In this document: positions 8,782 to 17,168 of the stretch, one piece after another
Numbering within the stretch: position 1 is the stretch's first letter
Layout: each line of letters starts with the position of its first letter
DNA from: DATEJJ01 sp039649115
GTDB lineage: Bacteria; Actinomycetota; Actinomycetes; Mycobacteriales; Micromonosporaceae
DNA length: 64,000 bases
Direction of reading: 5' to 3'
Assembly: GCA_039649115.1 (NCBI GenBank)
Contig: JBBWZQ010000096.1
Span: forward strand, 54,634 to 118,633
Translations under genes and position numbers: made by a program
The notes under the pieces: model-generated
What the model was told of the DNA's origin: nothing
Seen by the model: the letters and a program-made list of their open reading frames with translations, nothing else
The model's database searches: none

Positions 8782-8973
8782 TCAGGCCCGGCTGACCTTG
8801 CCGGCCTTGATGCACGAGGTGCACACGTTGAGCCGCTTGGTGTTGCCACCACCGGCCGGTACCCGCACGGTCTGGATGTTGGGGTTCCAGCGGCGGTTGG
8901 TCCGCCGGTGCGAGTGGGACACGTTGTGGCCGAAGCCGGGGCCCTTGCCACAGACGTCGCACACGCTAGCCAC
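8782..8973 (-). CDS. rpmB: Large ribosomal subunit protein bL28, zinc-binding form
   Basis: A 63-residue bL28. ASVCDVCGKGPGFGHNVSHS and RRWNPNIQTV are family-typical. Two Cys pairs (CDVC and CTSC) mark it as the zinc-containing C+ form, the type usually paired in actinobacteria with a zinc-free paralogue elsewhere. The GTG at 8973 is chosen because AGGAG lies 7 nt upstream and the protein then begins at the conserved Ala-Ser-Val; the longer frame adds 11 atypical residues. Confidence 0.93.
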   Translation of the reverse strand: MASVCDVCGKGPGFGHNVSHSHRRTNRRWNPNIQTVRVPAGGGNTKRLNVCTSCIKAGKVSRA

Positions 8974-9133
8974 GGGTATCTCCTGGATCTGGTCGCTGAG
9001 GGTCACCCGCGAACCTGTCCGGGCAACCCGACCAGGTTACCCGATGCCCCGCCGCACCGCCCAACCGGACGGGTCGGGACGCCTGCGGGCGGCGGCGCGG
9101 GAGCGTGTCAGTCCCCGCCAGTAGGCTGCAAGC

Positions 9134-10741
9134 GTGCTGGGTAGCCTCGACGCGGCGGCGGTGCGCCACTGGTGTGCGGCCGGCCTGGACGCCCTGCGCC
9201 GGCACCAGCGGGAGATCGACGAGCTCAACGTCTACCCCGTACCCGACGGCGACACCGGCACCAACCTCGTGCTCACCGTCACCTCCGCCCACCAGGCACT
9301 CGTCTCCGGGACCGCGGAGGCTGCGCAGGGCGGGGTGCCCGGGCTGGAGTTGCGCCGGATGGCCCGCGGCGCGCTGCTGGGCGCGCGGGGCAACTCCGGC
9401 GTCATCCTGTCGCAGATCCTCACCGGGATGGCCGACGCCCTGGCCGAGACGCACGAGGCCGGCGGCCGGGCGCTGGCCCGGGCGCTGCGGGAGGCCGAGG
9501 TCGCCGCCTACGCCGCGGTTGCCGAGCCGGTGGAGGGCACCCTGCTGACCGTCGCGCGGGCCGCCGCGGACGCGGCCGCGGGGATCGACTCCGACGATCT
9601 CGCGGCGGTGGCCCGGGCGGCGGCGCTGGGCGCGGCCGAGGCGCTGGCCCGCACGCCCGAGCAGTTGCCCGCGCTGGCCCGGGCCGGCGTGGTCGACGCG
9701 GGTGGCCGCGGGCTGGTGGTGCTCCTCGACGCGCTGCTGGAGGTGGTCACCGGGGTGGTCGCGGAGCCGCCGCCGGTCCAGGCGACCGGGCGACCCCGGC
9801 TGGTCACGCGCGAGTCCGGCTCCGGCGACTTCGGCTACGAGGTGCAGTACTTGCTCGACGCGCCGGTCGCCGCGGTGGAAGAGTTGCGGGACAGGCTGTC
9901 CGGGCTGGGGGACTCGCTGGTCGTGGTCGGTGCCGGCGCCGGGCCGGACGGCGTGCACACCTGGAACGTGCACGTGCACGTCAACCACGTCGGCGCGGCG
10001 ATCGAGGCGGGGATCGAGGCCGGCCGGCCGCACCGGATCTCGGTGACCCGCTTCGCCGACGAGCCACCCCCCGCGGATCCTGCCGTGGCGCAGCGCGGCG
10101 TCGTGGTCATCTCGACCGGGGCCGGGCTGGCGCGGCTGTTCCTGGACGAGGGCGCGGCCGTCGTGCCGGGGCCGAACCCGTCCACTGTGGAGGTGCTGGC
10201 GGCGGTCCGGCGTTCCCGCGCCGCCCGGGTCGTGGTGCTGCCCAACGACCCCGACGCGTACCCGGTCGCGGCCGCCGCCGCGGCGCAGGCGCGGGCGGAA
10301 GGGATCGACGCGGGCGTGGTACCGACCCGGTCGCCGGTACAGGCACTGGCGGCCCTCGCGGTACGGGACCCGGGACGGCGGTTCGAGGACGACATGATCG
10401 CGATGGCCGAGGCGGCCGGGGCGTGCCGGTACGCGGAGGTCACCACGGCCGCCCGCGAGGCGGTGACGGTGGCCGGCCTCTGCCAGGCCGGTGACATCCT
10501 GGCGCTGGTGGAGGGCGAAGTGAACCTGATCGGCAAGGAGCTGGCGGCAACCTGCCTGGACCTGCTCGACCGGATGCTCGCCGGCGGCGGGGAACTGGTC
10601 ACGCTCCTGGTGGGCGCGCAGGCGCCGGAAGGCCTGTCCGCGGCACTGTCCGAGCACCTCGGCCGGCACTGGCCGTTCGTGGAGGTGCAGGTGTTCGACG
10701 GCGGCCAGCCGCACTACCCGCTGCTGGTGGGGGTGGAGTAG
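9134..10741 (+). CDS. DAK2/DegV-type fatty acid kinase FakA-like protein
   Basis: A 535-residue protein with an N-terminal DhaL (DAK2) nucleotide-binding domain (residues ~1-200; PVPDGDTGTNL gives the Mg-coordinating aspartates) and a C-terminal DegV-like region. This is the FakA architecture, which phosphorylates fatty acids held by a FakB partner. No FakB gene is in the window. In actinobacteria this gene typically precedes recG, as here; the recG ATG follows its stop directly. TAGGCT lies 6 nt before the GTG start, a leaderless-promoter arrangement. An exact TCCACTGTGGA copy is at 10181. Confidence 0.85.
   Translation: MLGSLDAAAVRHWCAAGLDALRRHQREIDELNVYPVPDGDTGTNLVLTVTSAHQALVSGTAEAAQGGVPGLELRRMARGALLGARGNSGVILSQILTGMADALAETHEAGGRALARALREAEVAAYAAVAEPVEGTLLTVARAAADAAAGIDSDDLAAVARAAALGAAEALARTPEQLPALARAGVVDAGGRGLVVLLDALLEVVTGVVAEPPPVQATGRPRLVTRESGSGDFGYEVQYLLDAPVAAVEELRDRLSGLGDSLVVVGAGAGPDGVHTWNVHVHVNHVGAAIEAGIEAGRPHRISVTRFADEPPPADPAVAQRGVVVISTGAGLARLFLDEGAAVVPGPNPSTVEVLAAVRRSRAARVVVLPNDPDAYPVAAAAAAQARAEGIDAGVVPTRSPVQALAALAVRDPGRRFEDDMIAMAEAAGACRYAEVTTAAREAVTVAGLCQAGDILALVEGEVNLIGKELAATCLDLLDRMLAGGGELVTLLVGAQAPEGLSAALSEHLGRHWPFVEVQVFDGGQPHYPLLVGVE
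10181..10191. repeat. TCCACWGTGGA palindrome copy 1 (in fakA-like gene)
   Basis: Exact TCCACTGTGGA, read in frame as Ser-Thr-Val-Glu with the rare Thr codon ACT. Confidence 0.6.
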
Positions 10742-12913
10742 ATGCCGGGATCCACCATGGACACCCGGCTGGACAAGGTGGTCGGCGCGAAGGCGGCCAA
10801 GGCGCTCGGCAGCCACCTGGACCTGTGGACCGTGGCGGATCTGCTGTACCACTTTCCGCGCCGGTACGACGCGCGCGGCGAGCACACCGACATCCGTTCG
10901 CTCGGCGTCGGCGACCACGTGACCGTGCTGGCCCGGGTGCTGCAGGCCAAGGTGCGGCCGATGCGCAACCGTCCCGGCAAGCTGCTGGAGGTCGTCGTCG
11001 GCGACGACGCGGGCGGCCGGCTGACGCTGACCTTCTTCAAGCAGGAGTGGCGCGCCCGCGACCTGGTACCGGGCCGGTGGGGGATGTTCGCCGGCAAGGT
11101 GACCGAATTCCGCGGCACGCGCCAGCTCAACGGGCCGGACTACGTGCTGCTCGACGATCCGGACTCCGGTGAGATCGAGGAGTTCGCCGGTGCGCTGATC
11201 CCGGTCTACCCGGCCGCCCAGGCGGTGGCCACGTGGGTCATCGCCCGGTGCGTACGGGTCGCGCTGGACACCCTCGACGCGCCACCCGATCCGCTGCCCG
11301 CCGGGCTGCGCGCCGGGCGGCGCCTGCTCGACCTGGGCACCGCGCTGCACCAGATCCACCGGCCGGACAGCTGGGAGTCGTTGGGAGCGGCCCGGCGCCG
11401 GCTCAAGTGGGACGAGGCGTTCGCCGTCCAGGTGGCGCTGGTGCAGCGCAAGCTGCGCGCGGCGGACTGGCCCGCCAAGCCCCGGCCGCACCGCGACGGC
11501 GGCCTGCTGGACGCGTTCGACGCGCGCCTGCCGTACCGGCTGACCGCGGGCCAGCGGGAGGTCGGCGAGCAGCTCGCCGCGGACCTGTCCACCCCCCACC
11601 CCATGCACCGGCTGCTGCAGGGGGAGGTGGGCTCGGGCAAGACGGTGTGCGCGCTGCGCGCCATGCTCCAGGTCGTGGACGCGGGCGGTCAGGCCGCCCT
11701 GCTCGCGCCCACCGAGGTGCTCGCCGCCCAGCACCACCGCAGCATCGCCGATCTGCTCGGCCCCGCCGGCCGGGCGGGCGAGCTGGACGGCGCGCCCGAG
11801 GCGACCCGGGTGACCCTGCTCACCGGCTCGCTGGGCGCTGCCGCCCGGCGTCGCGCGCTGGCCGAGGTGGCCGGCGGCGCGGCGGGCATCGTGCTGGGCA
11901 CGCACGCCCTGCTGTACCAGGGCGTCGAGTTCGCCGACCTCGGCCTGGTCGTGGTGGACGAGCAGCACCGCTTCGGCGTGGAGCAGCGCGACGCCCTGCG
12001 CGCCAAGGCCGACCAGCCGCCGCACACGCTCGTCATGACGGCGACCCCCATCCCGCGCACTGTCGCCATGACCGTCTACGGCGACCTGGAGATCTCCACG
12101 CTCAGCGAACTGCCGAAGGGTCGCTCGCCGATCGCCTCGCACGTGGTACCCGCCGCGGAGAAGCCGGCCTACCTCGACCGCGCCTGGGAGCGCCTGCGCG
12201 AGGAGGTGGCCGCGGGGCACCAGGCCTACGTGGTCTGCCCGCGCATCGGGGACGAGGCGGCCGACGAGGACGCGCCGACGGTCGCCGAGGACGGTCGCCG
12301 GTCGCCCCTCGCTGTGCTGGAGGTGGCTCCCCTGCTGGCGTCGGGGCCGCTGCACGGGCTGCGGATCGGGGTGCTGCACGGCCGGCTGCCGGGCGACGAG
12401 AAGGACGCCGTGATGCGCCGGTACGCCGCCGGCGAGCTGGACGTCCTGGTGGCGACGACGGTCGTGGAGGTCGGTGTCGACGTGCCCAACGCGACCGTGA
12501 TGGTGGTGCTGGACGCCGACCGCTTCGGCGTCTCCCAGCTCCACCAGCTGCGCGGCCGGGTGGGCCGGGGTACCGCTCCCGGGCTGTGCCTGCTGGTCAC
12601 CGAGGCAGGTCCGGACACGCCGGCCCGGGAGCGGCTGGACGCGGTCGCCGCGACGCTGGACGGATTCCAGCTCGCCGAGCTGGATCTGGAGCAGCGGCGC
12701 GAGGGTGACGTGCTGGGCGCCACGCAGTCGGGTCGCCGCTCGCACCTGCGGCTGCTGTCGCTGCTGCGCGACCGGGAGCTGATCGGTGACGCGCGCGCGG
12801 CCGCGATCGAGCTGGTACAGGAGGATCCGGAGCTGGCGCGGCACCCCGAGCTGCGCCTGCTGGTCGAGACGATGGTCGACGAAGAGCGCGCGGAGTACCT
12901 GGAGAAAGGGTGA
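10742..12913 (+). CDS. recG: ATP-dependent DNA helicase RecG
   Basis: RecG remodels stalled replication forks and Holliday junctions. The protein is 723 residues, a typical length. It has an N-terminal wedge/OB domain, Walker A GEVGSGKT near residue 293, DEQHRFGVEQR (DExH box) near residue 405, TATPIPRT (motif III), and the helicase C-lobe with VGVDVPNATVMVV and QLHQLRGRVGRG. It starts immediately after the FakA-like stop (TAGATG). Its own stop codon lies inside the left arm of a strong terminator dyad. Confidence 0.96.
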   Translation: MPGSTMDTRLDKVVGAKAAKALGSHLDLWTVADLLYHFPRRYDARGEHTDIRSLGVGDHVTVLARVLQAKVRPMRNRPGKLLEVVVGDDAGGRLTLTFFKQEWRARDLVPGRWGMFAGKVTEFRGTRQLNGPDYVLLDDPDSGEIEEFAGALIPVYPAAQAVATWVIARCVRVALDTLDAPPDPLPAGLRAGRRLLDLGTALHQIHRPDSWESLGAARRRLKWDEAFAVQVALVQRKLRAADWPAKPRPHRDGGLLDAFDARLPYRLTAGQREVGEQLAADLSTPHPMHRLLQGEVGSGKTVCALRAMLQVVDAGGQAALLAPTEVLAAQHHRSIADLLGPAGRAGELDGAPEATRVTLLTGSLGAAARRRALAEVAGGAAGIVLGTHALLYQGVEFADLGLVVVDEQHRFGVEQRDALRAKADQPPHTLVMTATPIPRTVAMTVYGDLEISTLSELPKGRSPIASHVVPAAEKPAYLDRAWERLREEVAAGHQAYVVCPRIGDEAADEDAPTVAEDGRRSPLAVLEVAPLLASGPLHGLRIGVLHGRLPGDEKDAVMRRYAAGELDVLVATTVVEVGVDVPNATVMVVLDADRFGVSQLHQLRGRVGRGTAPGLCLLVTEAGPDTPARERLDAVAATLDGFQLAELDLEQRREGDVLGATQSGRRSHLRLLSLLRDRELIGDARAAAIELVQEDPELARHPELRLLVETMVDEERAEYLEKG

Positions 12914-12944
12914 AGCGGTGGGGCACCGCGCCCCACCGCTTCAC
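12910..12944. terminator. Bidirectional terminator between recG and the LPXTG gene
   Basis: A perfect 15-bp inverted repeat with left arm GTGAAGCGGTGGGGC (12910-12924), a 5-nt loop ACCGC and the exact complement at 12930-12944. It lies between convergent genes and contains the recG stop TGA. There is no U-tract, as is common in high-GC actinobacteria. Confidence 0.85.
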
Positions 12945-12962
12945 CGACTTCTGACTGACTGG

Positions 12963-13625
12963 CTACTCAGCCGTGCTGCCGCGCCGGCGCCGGCCGAGGA
13001 GCACGAGGACCGCGCCGCCGCCGATGAGGGCCACGGCGACGCTCGCGAACGCGATGCCGCTGACGCCCGTGACCGGCAGCCCGCCGCCACCGCCCGCGCC
13101 CCCACCGGAGCTGGGGCTGGCACTGGCAACGGCACTGGGGACCGGGCTCGGGCTCGGAGTCACGCTGGGGCTCGGCGACGGGCTCGGCTTGGTGCACTCG
13201 CCCGGCTTGAGCCCCACGGGCTGGGACGGGACGTCTTCCTGGAACTTGTCCGACCACACGAGGTGCACCTTCAGGGTCACCTCGCTCGGTCCTTTCTTGG
13301 ACCCGTCGACGAGTTGGACGCCGCTGACCTTGGCCGTCCCGGCCTGAGTCTTGCCGGCAATCTCCGTGTTGACCGCGAAGCCGGTGATCGGCGCAGAGTC
13401 CGAGGCGGTGATGGAGGTGATGGTTGTCGTGAGCGCGTGCAGGTTTTCGACGGTCCACTGCACGCGCCACTTGCCGGACGTGGCCTCGCAGCCGAGGACC
13501 GTGCCGGTGACCGCGCCGTGGTGTGCGCTGGCGGGTGAGGAGATGGCTAGGGCGGCCAGCACGCCGATCGAGAGGGTGGCCGCGAGGGAGAGCAGGCGCC
13601 GGGAGGTCGGCGAGGGGCGCTTCAC
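12963..13625 (-). CDS. LPXTG-anchored secreted surface protein
   Basis: A 220-residue exported protein. It has a signal peptide (residues ~1-35, ending ISSPASA-HHG), an ectodomain of about 110 residues with two cysteines, a Pro/Ser-rich spacer, and a textbook sorting signal: LPVTG at about 183-187, a hydrophobic span and the RRRR tail. Sortase should link it to the peptidoglycan; no sortase gene is in the window. The ectodomain family is not recognised. The GTG start has GGAG 6 nt upstream. It converges on recG and diverges from rsmD. Confidence 0.85.
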   Translation of the reverse strand: MKRPSPTSRRLLSLAATLSIGVLAALAISSPASAHHGAVTGTVLGCEATSGKWRVQWTVENLHALTTTITSITASDSAPITGFAVNTEIAGKTQAGTAKVSGVQLVDGSKKGPSEVTLKVHLVWSDKFQEDVPSQPVGLKPGECTKPSPSPSPSVTPSPSPVPSAVASASPSSGGGAGGGGGLPVTGVSGIAFASVAVALIGGGAVLVLLGRRRRGSTAE

Positions 13626-13822
13626 ACGTACTCCTGTAAGGGTGGCAGGTGCGTGTCGAGCGAGGCTGCGGCGCGAAATGACTTCCCCTGCCGAGTTTCG
13701 ACGCCTCCCCGCATCGAGGACCGGCGATTGCGGCCGGCCCGGCCCCTGACCATAGCGATGTGACAGGTGTGCCGAAAGTTAGTGGAGTGAAGAATGTTGC
13801 GTGTATCCAAATCGTTATGGCG

Positions 13823-13828
13823 TACCGT
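13823..13828 (+). promoter_or_regulatory. Leaderless -10 box for rsmD
   Basis: TACCGT, followed by 6 nt and the GTG start of rsmD at 13835. This matches the TANNNT-N6-7-start layout of leaderless actinobacterial promoters and decides the rsmD start. Confidence 0.5.
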
Positions 13829-13834
13829 CGTCGC

Positions 13835-14401
13835 GTGACGCGGATCGTGGCGGGCCGGTACGGCGGGCGGCGCATCGCGGCGCCTTCCGGGCTGGACACC
13901 CGCCCCACGTCGGACCGGGTCCGGGAAGCGTTGTTCAGCACCCTGGATTCGCTCACCAGCATGGAAGGTGCCCGCTTCGCCGACCTGTACGCGGGTTCCG
14001 GGGCGGTCGGACTGGAGGCCGCGTCGCGGGGTGCTGCCGTGGTGCTGCTCGTCGAGGCGGACCCGCGTGCGGCCCGGGTCGCTCGCACCAACATCGCCGC
14101 ACTGGCCGCGGAGCCGGCGGTGACGCTCGCCAACGGGAAGGTGGCGACGGTACTGGGCGGCGGGCCGCCGGACGGCAAGCCGTACGACGTGGTCTTCGCG
14201 GATCCGCCCTACGCCATGTCGGAGAGCGAGGTCGAGGCGGTACAGGCCGGCCTGGTGCGCCACGGCTGGCTCGCGCCGGACGCGGTGCTCGTCCTGGAGC
14301 GCTCGGCCCGCTCGCCCGGGCCGATCTGGGTGCCGGCAATCACGAGTGAGCGATCTCGCCGGTACGGCGAGACCGTGCTTTGGTACGGTCGCCACTCGTG
14401 A
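13835..14401 (+). CDS. rsmD: 16S rRNA (guanine(966)-N2)-methyltransferase
   Basis: A SAM-dependent methyltransferase of 188 residues acting on the assembled 30S subunit. TRIVAGRYGGRRI opens the protein, with RPTSDRVREALFS, the SAM-binding DLYAGSGAVGLEAASRGA and the catalytic FADPPYAMSE (DPPY). I place the start at the GTG following a TACCGT box; ATG 13817 is six codons upstream. The stop overlaps coaD (GTGA), the usual rsmD-coaD coupling. Confidence 0.92.
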   Translation: MTRIVAGRYGGRRIAAPSGLDTRPTSDRVREALFSTLDSLTSMEGARFADLYAGSGAVGLEAASRGAAVVLLVEADPRAARVARTNIAALAAEPAVTLANGKVATVLGGGPPDGKPYDVVFADPPYAMSESEVEAVQAGLVRHGWLAPDAVLVLERSARSPGPIWVPAITSERSRRYGETVLWYGRHS

Positions 14402-14889
14402 GACGCGCGGTCTGCCCGGGCTCCTTCGATCCGGTCACCAACGGACATCTCGACATCATCGACCGGGCCGCCCGGCTGTATGACGAGGTGATCGTGGCCG
14501 TGCTGGTGAACCAGTCCAAGGCGGGGCTGTTCAGCCACGAGGAGCGGCTCGACATGCTCCGCGAGGTCACCAGGGACTATCCCAACGTGCGGGTCGAGGG
14601 CTTCGAGGGGCTGCTGGTCGACTTCTGCCGGGAGCAGCACGCCCCGATCGTCATCAAGGGCCTGCGCGCGGTCAGCGACTTCGACTACGAACTGCAGATG
14701 GCCCAGATGAACCTCGGCCTCGCCGGGGTGGAGACGCTGTTCATGCCGACCAGCCCGCTCACCTCCTTCCTGTCCTCCAGCTTGATCAAGGACGTCGCGA
14801 AATGGGGCGGCGACGTCTCGGGGCACGTACCCGATCTGGTCGCCCGCCGCCTGGCGGAGCGGCTGAGGAACGGGACACCGAAAGTCTGA
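14398..14889 (+). CDS. coaD: Phosphopantetheine adenylyltransferase
   Basis: CoaD joins 4'-phosphopantetheine and ATP to give dephospho-CoA. It is a 163-residue nucleotidyltransferase with the CPGSFDPVTNGHLDII signature (the T/HxGH equivalent is NGHLD), KGLRAVSDFDYELQMA for substrate binding, and SSSLIKDVAKWGGD at the ISSTxVR position. The start GTG overlaps the rsmD stop by 4 nt. Confidence 0.95.
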   Translation: MRRAVCPGSFDPVTNGHLDIIDRAARLYDEVIVAVLVNQSKAGLFSHEERLDMLREVTRDYPNVRVEGFEGLLVDFCREQHAPIVIKGLRAVSDFDYELQMAQMNLGLAGVETLFMPTSPLTSFLSSSLIKDVAKWGGDVSGHVPDLVARRLAERLRNGTPKV

Positions 14890-14961
14890 CCCCCCACCGG
14901 CGTGCGTCCGGCACGAAAAGACGCATCATGGATCAGGGCATTAGGTGACAGGAGACCGCCG

Positions 14962-15456
14962 GTGGATCCGATCGACCGCATCGACGAGATCATCGCGCTG
15001 GCCGAGAACGCACGTTCGGTACCGATGTCTCGTAACTGCATGCTCGACCGGGGCGAGTTGATCGGCCTGCTCGACCAGTTGCGGGCGGAGCTGCCGACCG
15101 AGCTGCGGCGGGCCGTCGCGCTTTTGGAGGAGCGCGACAAGATCCTCGACGCCGGCCGGCAGGAGGCCGAGCGGATCATCCGGGAGAGTGAGGCCGAGCA
15201 CAGCCGGCTGGTCTCGATCAACGAGATCACGGTGTCGGCGGAGCACGAGGGTTCCCGCATCATCACCGAGGCCAGGGCGGAGGCGCAGCGCCTGCGCGAG
15301 GAGGTCGACGACTACGTCGACACGGCGCTGGCCAACTTCGAGCAGTTCCTCACCCGGTCCCTGGCCTCGATCGAGCGCGGGCGCGACAAGATGCACGCGC
15401 TGCGCGAGATAGGCTCGTTCGTGCCCGACCAGGAGAAGGGTCCGCTGCCGTTTTAG
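14962..15456 (+). CDS. DivIVA-like / AtpF-like coiled-coil protein
   Basis: A 164-residue, strongly helical, charged protein. It begins DPIDRIDEIIALAENARSVPMS, continues into a long coiled coil (ERIIRESEAEHSRLVSINEI, EAQRLREEVDDYVDTALANF) and ends with a short acidic/basic tail. This family follows coaD in actinobacteria and is often labelled DivIVA- or ATP-synthase-b-like. No enzymatic motif is present; a scaffolding role in division or polar growth is inference. GTG start with AGGAG 7 nt upstream. Confidence 0.75.
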   Translation: MDPIDRIDEIIALAENARSVPMSRNCMLDRGELIGLLDQLRAELPTELRRAVALLEERDKILDAGRQEAERIIRESEAEHSRLVSINEITVSAEHEGSRIITEARAEAQRLREEVDDYVDTALANFEQFLTRSLASIERGRDKMHALREIGSFVPDQEKGPLPF

Positions 15457-15495
15457 CGTGGCGAGCCCGATTCGACGTGGTCGGCACAGCTCAGG

Positions 15496-15501
15496 TACCC
15501 T
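15496..15501 (+). promoter_or_regulatory. Candidate promoter -10 for the DUF177-rpmF operon
   Basis: TACCCT at 15496 with a TTCGAC element at 15471-15476 gives a 19-nt spacer. It lies in the 77-nt gap before the DUF177 gene. Weak by sequence alone. Confidence 0.3.
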
Positions 15502-15533
15502 TTCTCGATGGCCTCACCAGGCCGGAGTCGACG

Positions 15534-16094
15534 ATGCCCAATCATTCGCCTGTTCATCAGCTCGATCCCCGAGCGCCCCTGGTCCTCGACACGAGGGACC
15601 TGCCACGGCGTCCGGGGGCAATGCGCACGGTCAAGCGGACGGTACCGGCACCCGGCGACCTCGGGCTGGCGCTGATCTCGGTGCCGACCGGCGCCGACCT
15701 CCATCTCGATCTGCGACTCGAATCGGTCACCGAGGGCGTGCTCGTCTCCGGCACCGTGACGGCCGAGGTCGCGGGGGAGTGCGGGCGCTGCCTGCGCGAG
15801 ATCGGCGACACCCTCACCGTCACGCTCCAGGAGCTGTACGCCTACGAGCACAGCGCCACGGACGAGACGGCGGAGGAGGACGAGGTGCACCGGCTGCAGG
15901 GCGATCTGCTCAACCTGGGGCCGGCGCTGCGCGACGCGGTGGTCCTGGCGCTGCCCAACCACCCGGTGTGCCGCGAGGACTGCCCAGGGCTGTGCCCCGA
16001 GTGCGGGGTCCGCTGGGACGAGCTGCCGGCCGGCCACGGCCACGAGCAGGTCGACCAGCGTTGGGCGGCACTCCGCAACCTGACCGAGCAGTAG
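15534..16094 (+). CDS. DUF177 / YceD family protein
   Basis: A 186-residue YceD-family protein, functionally linked to 23S rRNA/L32 maturation in bacteria and plants. VSGTVTAEVAGECGRCLREI and the cysteine cluster CREDCPGLCPECG suggest a metal site. It lies 15 nt upstream of rpmF, the near-universal YceD-L32 pairing. ATG 15534 is chosen over the longer frame because GGAG lies 6 nt upstream and the extra N terminus overlaps the promoter region. Confidence 0.85.
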   Translation: MPNHSPVHQLDPRAPLVLDTRDLPRRPGAMRTVKRTVPAPGDLGLALISVPTGADLHLDLRLESVTEGVLVSGTVTAEVAGECGRCLREIGDTLTVTLQELYAYEHSATDETAEEDEVHRLQGDLLNLGPALRDAVVLALPNHPVCREDCPGLCPECGVRWDELPAGHGHEQVDQRWAALRNLTEQ

Positions 16095-16109
16095 GAGAAG
16101 GAGTAAGTC

Positions 16110-16283
16110 GTGGCGGTTCCCAAGCGCAGGATGTCGCGCAGCAACACCCGCTCCCGGCGCGCCCACTGGAAGGCCAGCCGGGTGGCGACCGTGGCGTGCC
16201 CGCAGTGCAAGTCGCCGAAGCTGCCGCACGCGGCGTGCACGGTCTGCGGGACGTACAACGGCCGTCAGGTCCTCGAGGTCTGA
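16110..16283 (+). CDS. rpmF: Large ribosomal subunit protein bL32
   Basis: A 57-residue bL32: AVPKRRMSRSNTRSRRAHWK, then a zinc ribbon formed by CPQC and CTVC. It begins with GTG after the GGAGAAGGAG purine run. It sits in the DUF177-rpmF-(plsX)-rnc order seen across bacteria, except that plsX here is reduced to a short relic. Confidence 0.95.
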   Translation: MAVPKRRMSRSNTRSRRAHWKASRVATVACPQCKSPKLPHAACTVCGTYNGRQVLEV

Positions 16284-16296
16284 CCCCGGATCAGGA

Positions 16297-16443
16297 GTGA
16301 CGCGATCCAATCGGCCACCGGCCGGGCGGATCGCCGTCGACCTCCGCGGCGGGGACGCGGCTCCCGACGCAGTGGTTGACGGCGCTCTGCCGGACGGCGA
16401 CGCCGTCCCCGATACCCAGGAGCGCGGGGTGCTGGCATGGTGA
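16297..16443 (+). pseudogene. plsX: Truncated relic of plsX (phosphate acyltransferase), 48 codons
   Basis: The frame from GTG 16297 reads through GRIAVDLRGGDAAPDAVVDG, which matches the N terminus of PlsX (canonical RIAVDAMGGDxAPxxxVxGA). It then runs only to residue 48 and stops at 16443. A full PlsX is about 330 residues, and the rest is absent: rnc begins at 16437, overlapping by 7 nt. Position between rpmF and rnc is exactly where plsX lies in many bacteria. The reading frame is still open with a nearby purine-rich SD. It may be dead, or kept only to couple rnc translation. Confidence 0.7.
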
Positions 16444-17153
16444 CCAGCCGCCCGCCGCTCACGCTGCTCGAAGCGGCCTTCGGCGTCGCCATCGAGGCTG
16501 ACCTGCTGGAGCGGGCGCTGACCCACCGGTCCTACGCGTACGAGAACGGCGGGCTGCCTACCAACGAGCGGCTGGAGTTCCTCGGCGACTCCGTGCTCGG
16601 TGTGGTGGTCACGACCGCGCTGTACCAGGCCCATCCGGACCTGCCCGAGGGTCAGCTGGCCAAGCTGCGGGCCAGCGTGGTGAACATGCGGGCACTCGCC
16701 GACGTCGCGCGCGGCCTGGGCCCCGGCGGCCTGGGCCTGTACCTGCTCCTCGGCCGGGGTGAGGAGACCACCGGGGGCCGGGACAAGGCGAGCATTCTCG
16801 CCGACACGCTGGAGGCGCTGATCGGCGCGATCTACCTGCAGTACGGTCTGGACGTGGTGGCAGATGTGATCCACCGGCTCTTCGACCCGCTGATGGCCGA
16901 GGCGGCCGGTCGAGGCGCGGCCCTGGACTGGAAGACCAGCCTGCAGGAGCTGACCGCCTCGCTGGGGCTGGGCGTGCCGGAGTACCGGGTCGACGAGACC
17001 GGTCCGGACCATGCGAAGGTGTTCACGGCCTGGGCGGTGGTGGCGGGCCAGCGCTACGGCGGTGCTGAGGGCCGGAGCAAGAAAGAGGCGGAGCAGCGGG
17101 CGGCGGCGGCCGCCTGGCGCGACCTTTCCGGCGCCGACCCGGCCGGCGACTGA
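16437..17153 (+). CDS. rnc: Ribonuclease III
   Basis: A double-strand RNA endonuclease of 238 residues. The catalytic signature ERLEFLGDSVLG is at about residues 41-52, DTLEALIGAIYLQYG supplies the second acidic cluster, and the C-terminal dsRBD begins with WKTSLQELTASLGLG and ends KKEAEQRAAAAAW. The ATG lies inside the end of the plsX relic, suggesting translational coupling. 15 nt separates it from the next gene. Confidence 0.95.
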   Translation: MVTSRPPLTLLEAAFGVAIEADLLERALTHRSYAYENGGLPTNERLEFLGDSVLGVVVTTALYQAHPDLPEGQLAKLRASVVNMRALADVARGLGPGGLGLYLLLGRGEETTGGRDKASILADTLEALIGAIYLQYGLDVVADVIHRLFDPLMAEAAGRGAALDWKTSLQELTASLGLGVPEYRVDETGPDHAKVFTAWAVVAGQRYGGAEGRSKKEAEQRAAAAAWRDLSGADPAGD

Positions 17154-17168
17154 CGCGCGGGCGAGGCG

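Noticed and set aside
8966..12844. A 1292-codon open frame antisense to the FakA-like gene and recG
   Set aside because: It is a GC-rich shadow frame: Arg/Gln/His-rich, no domain, opposite two well-supported genes.
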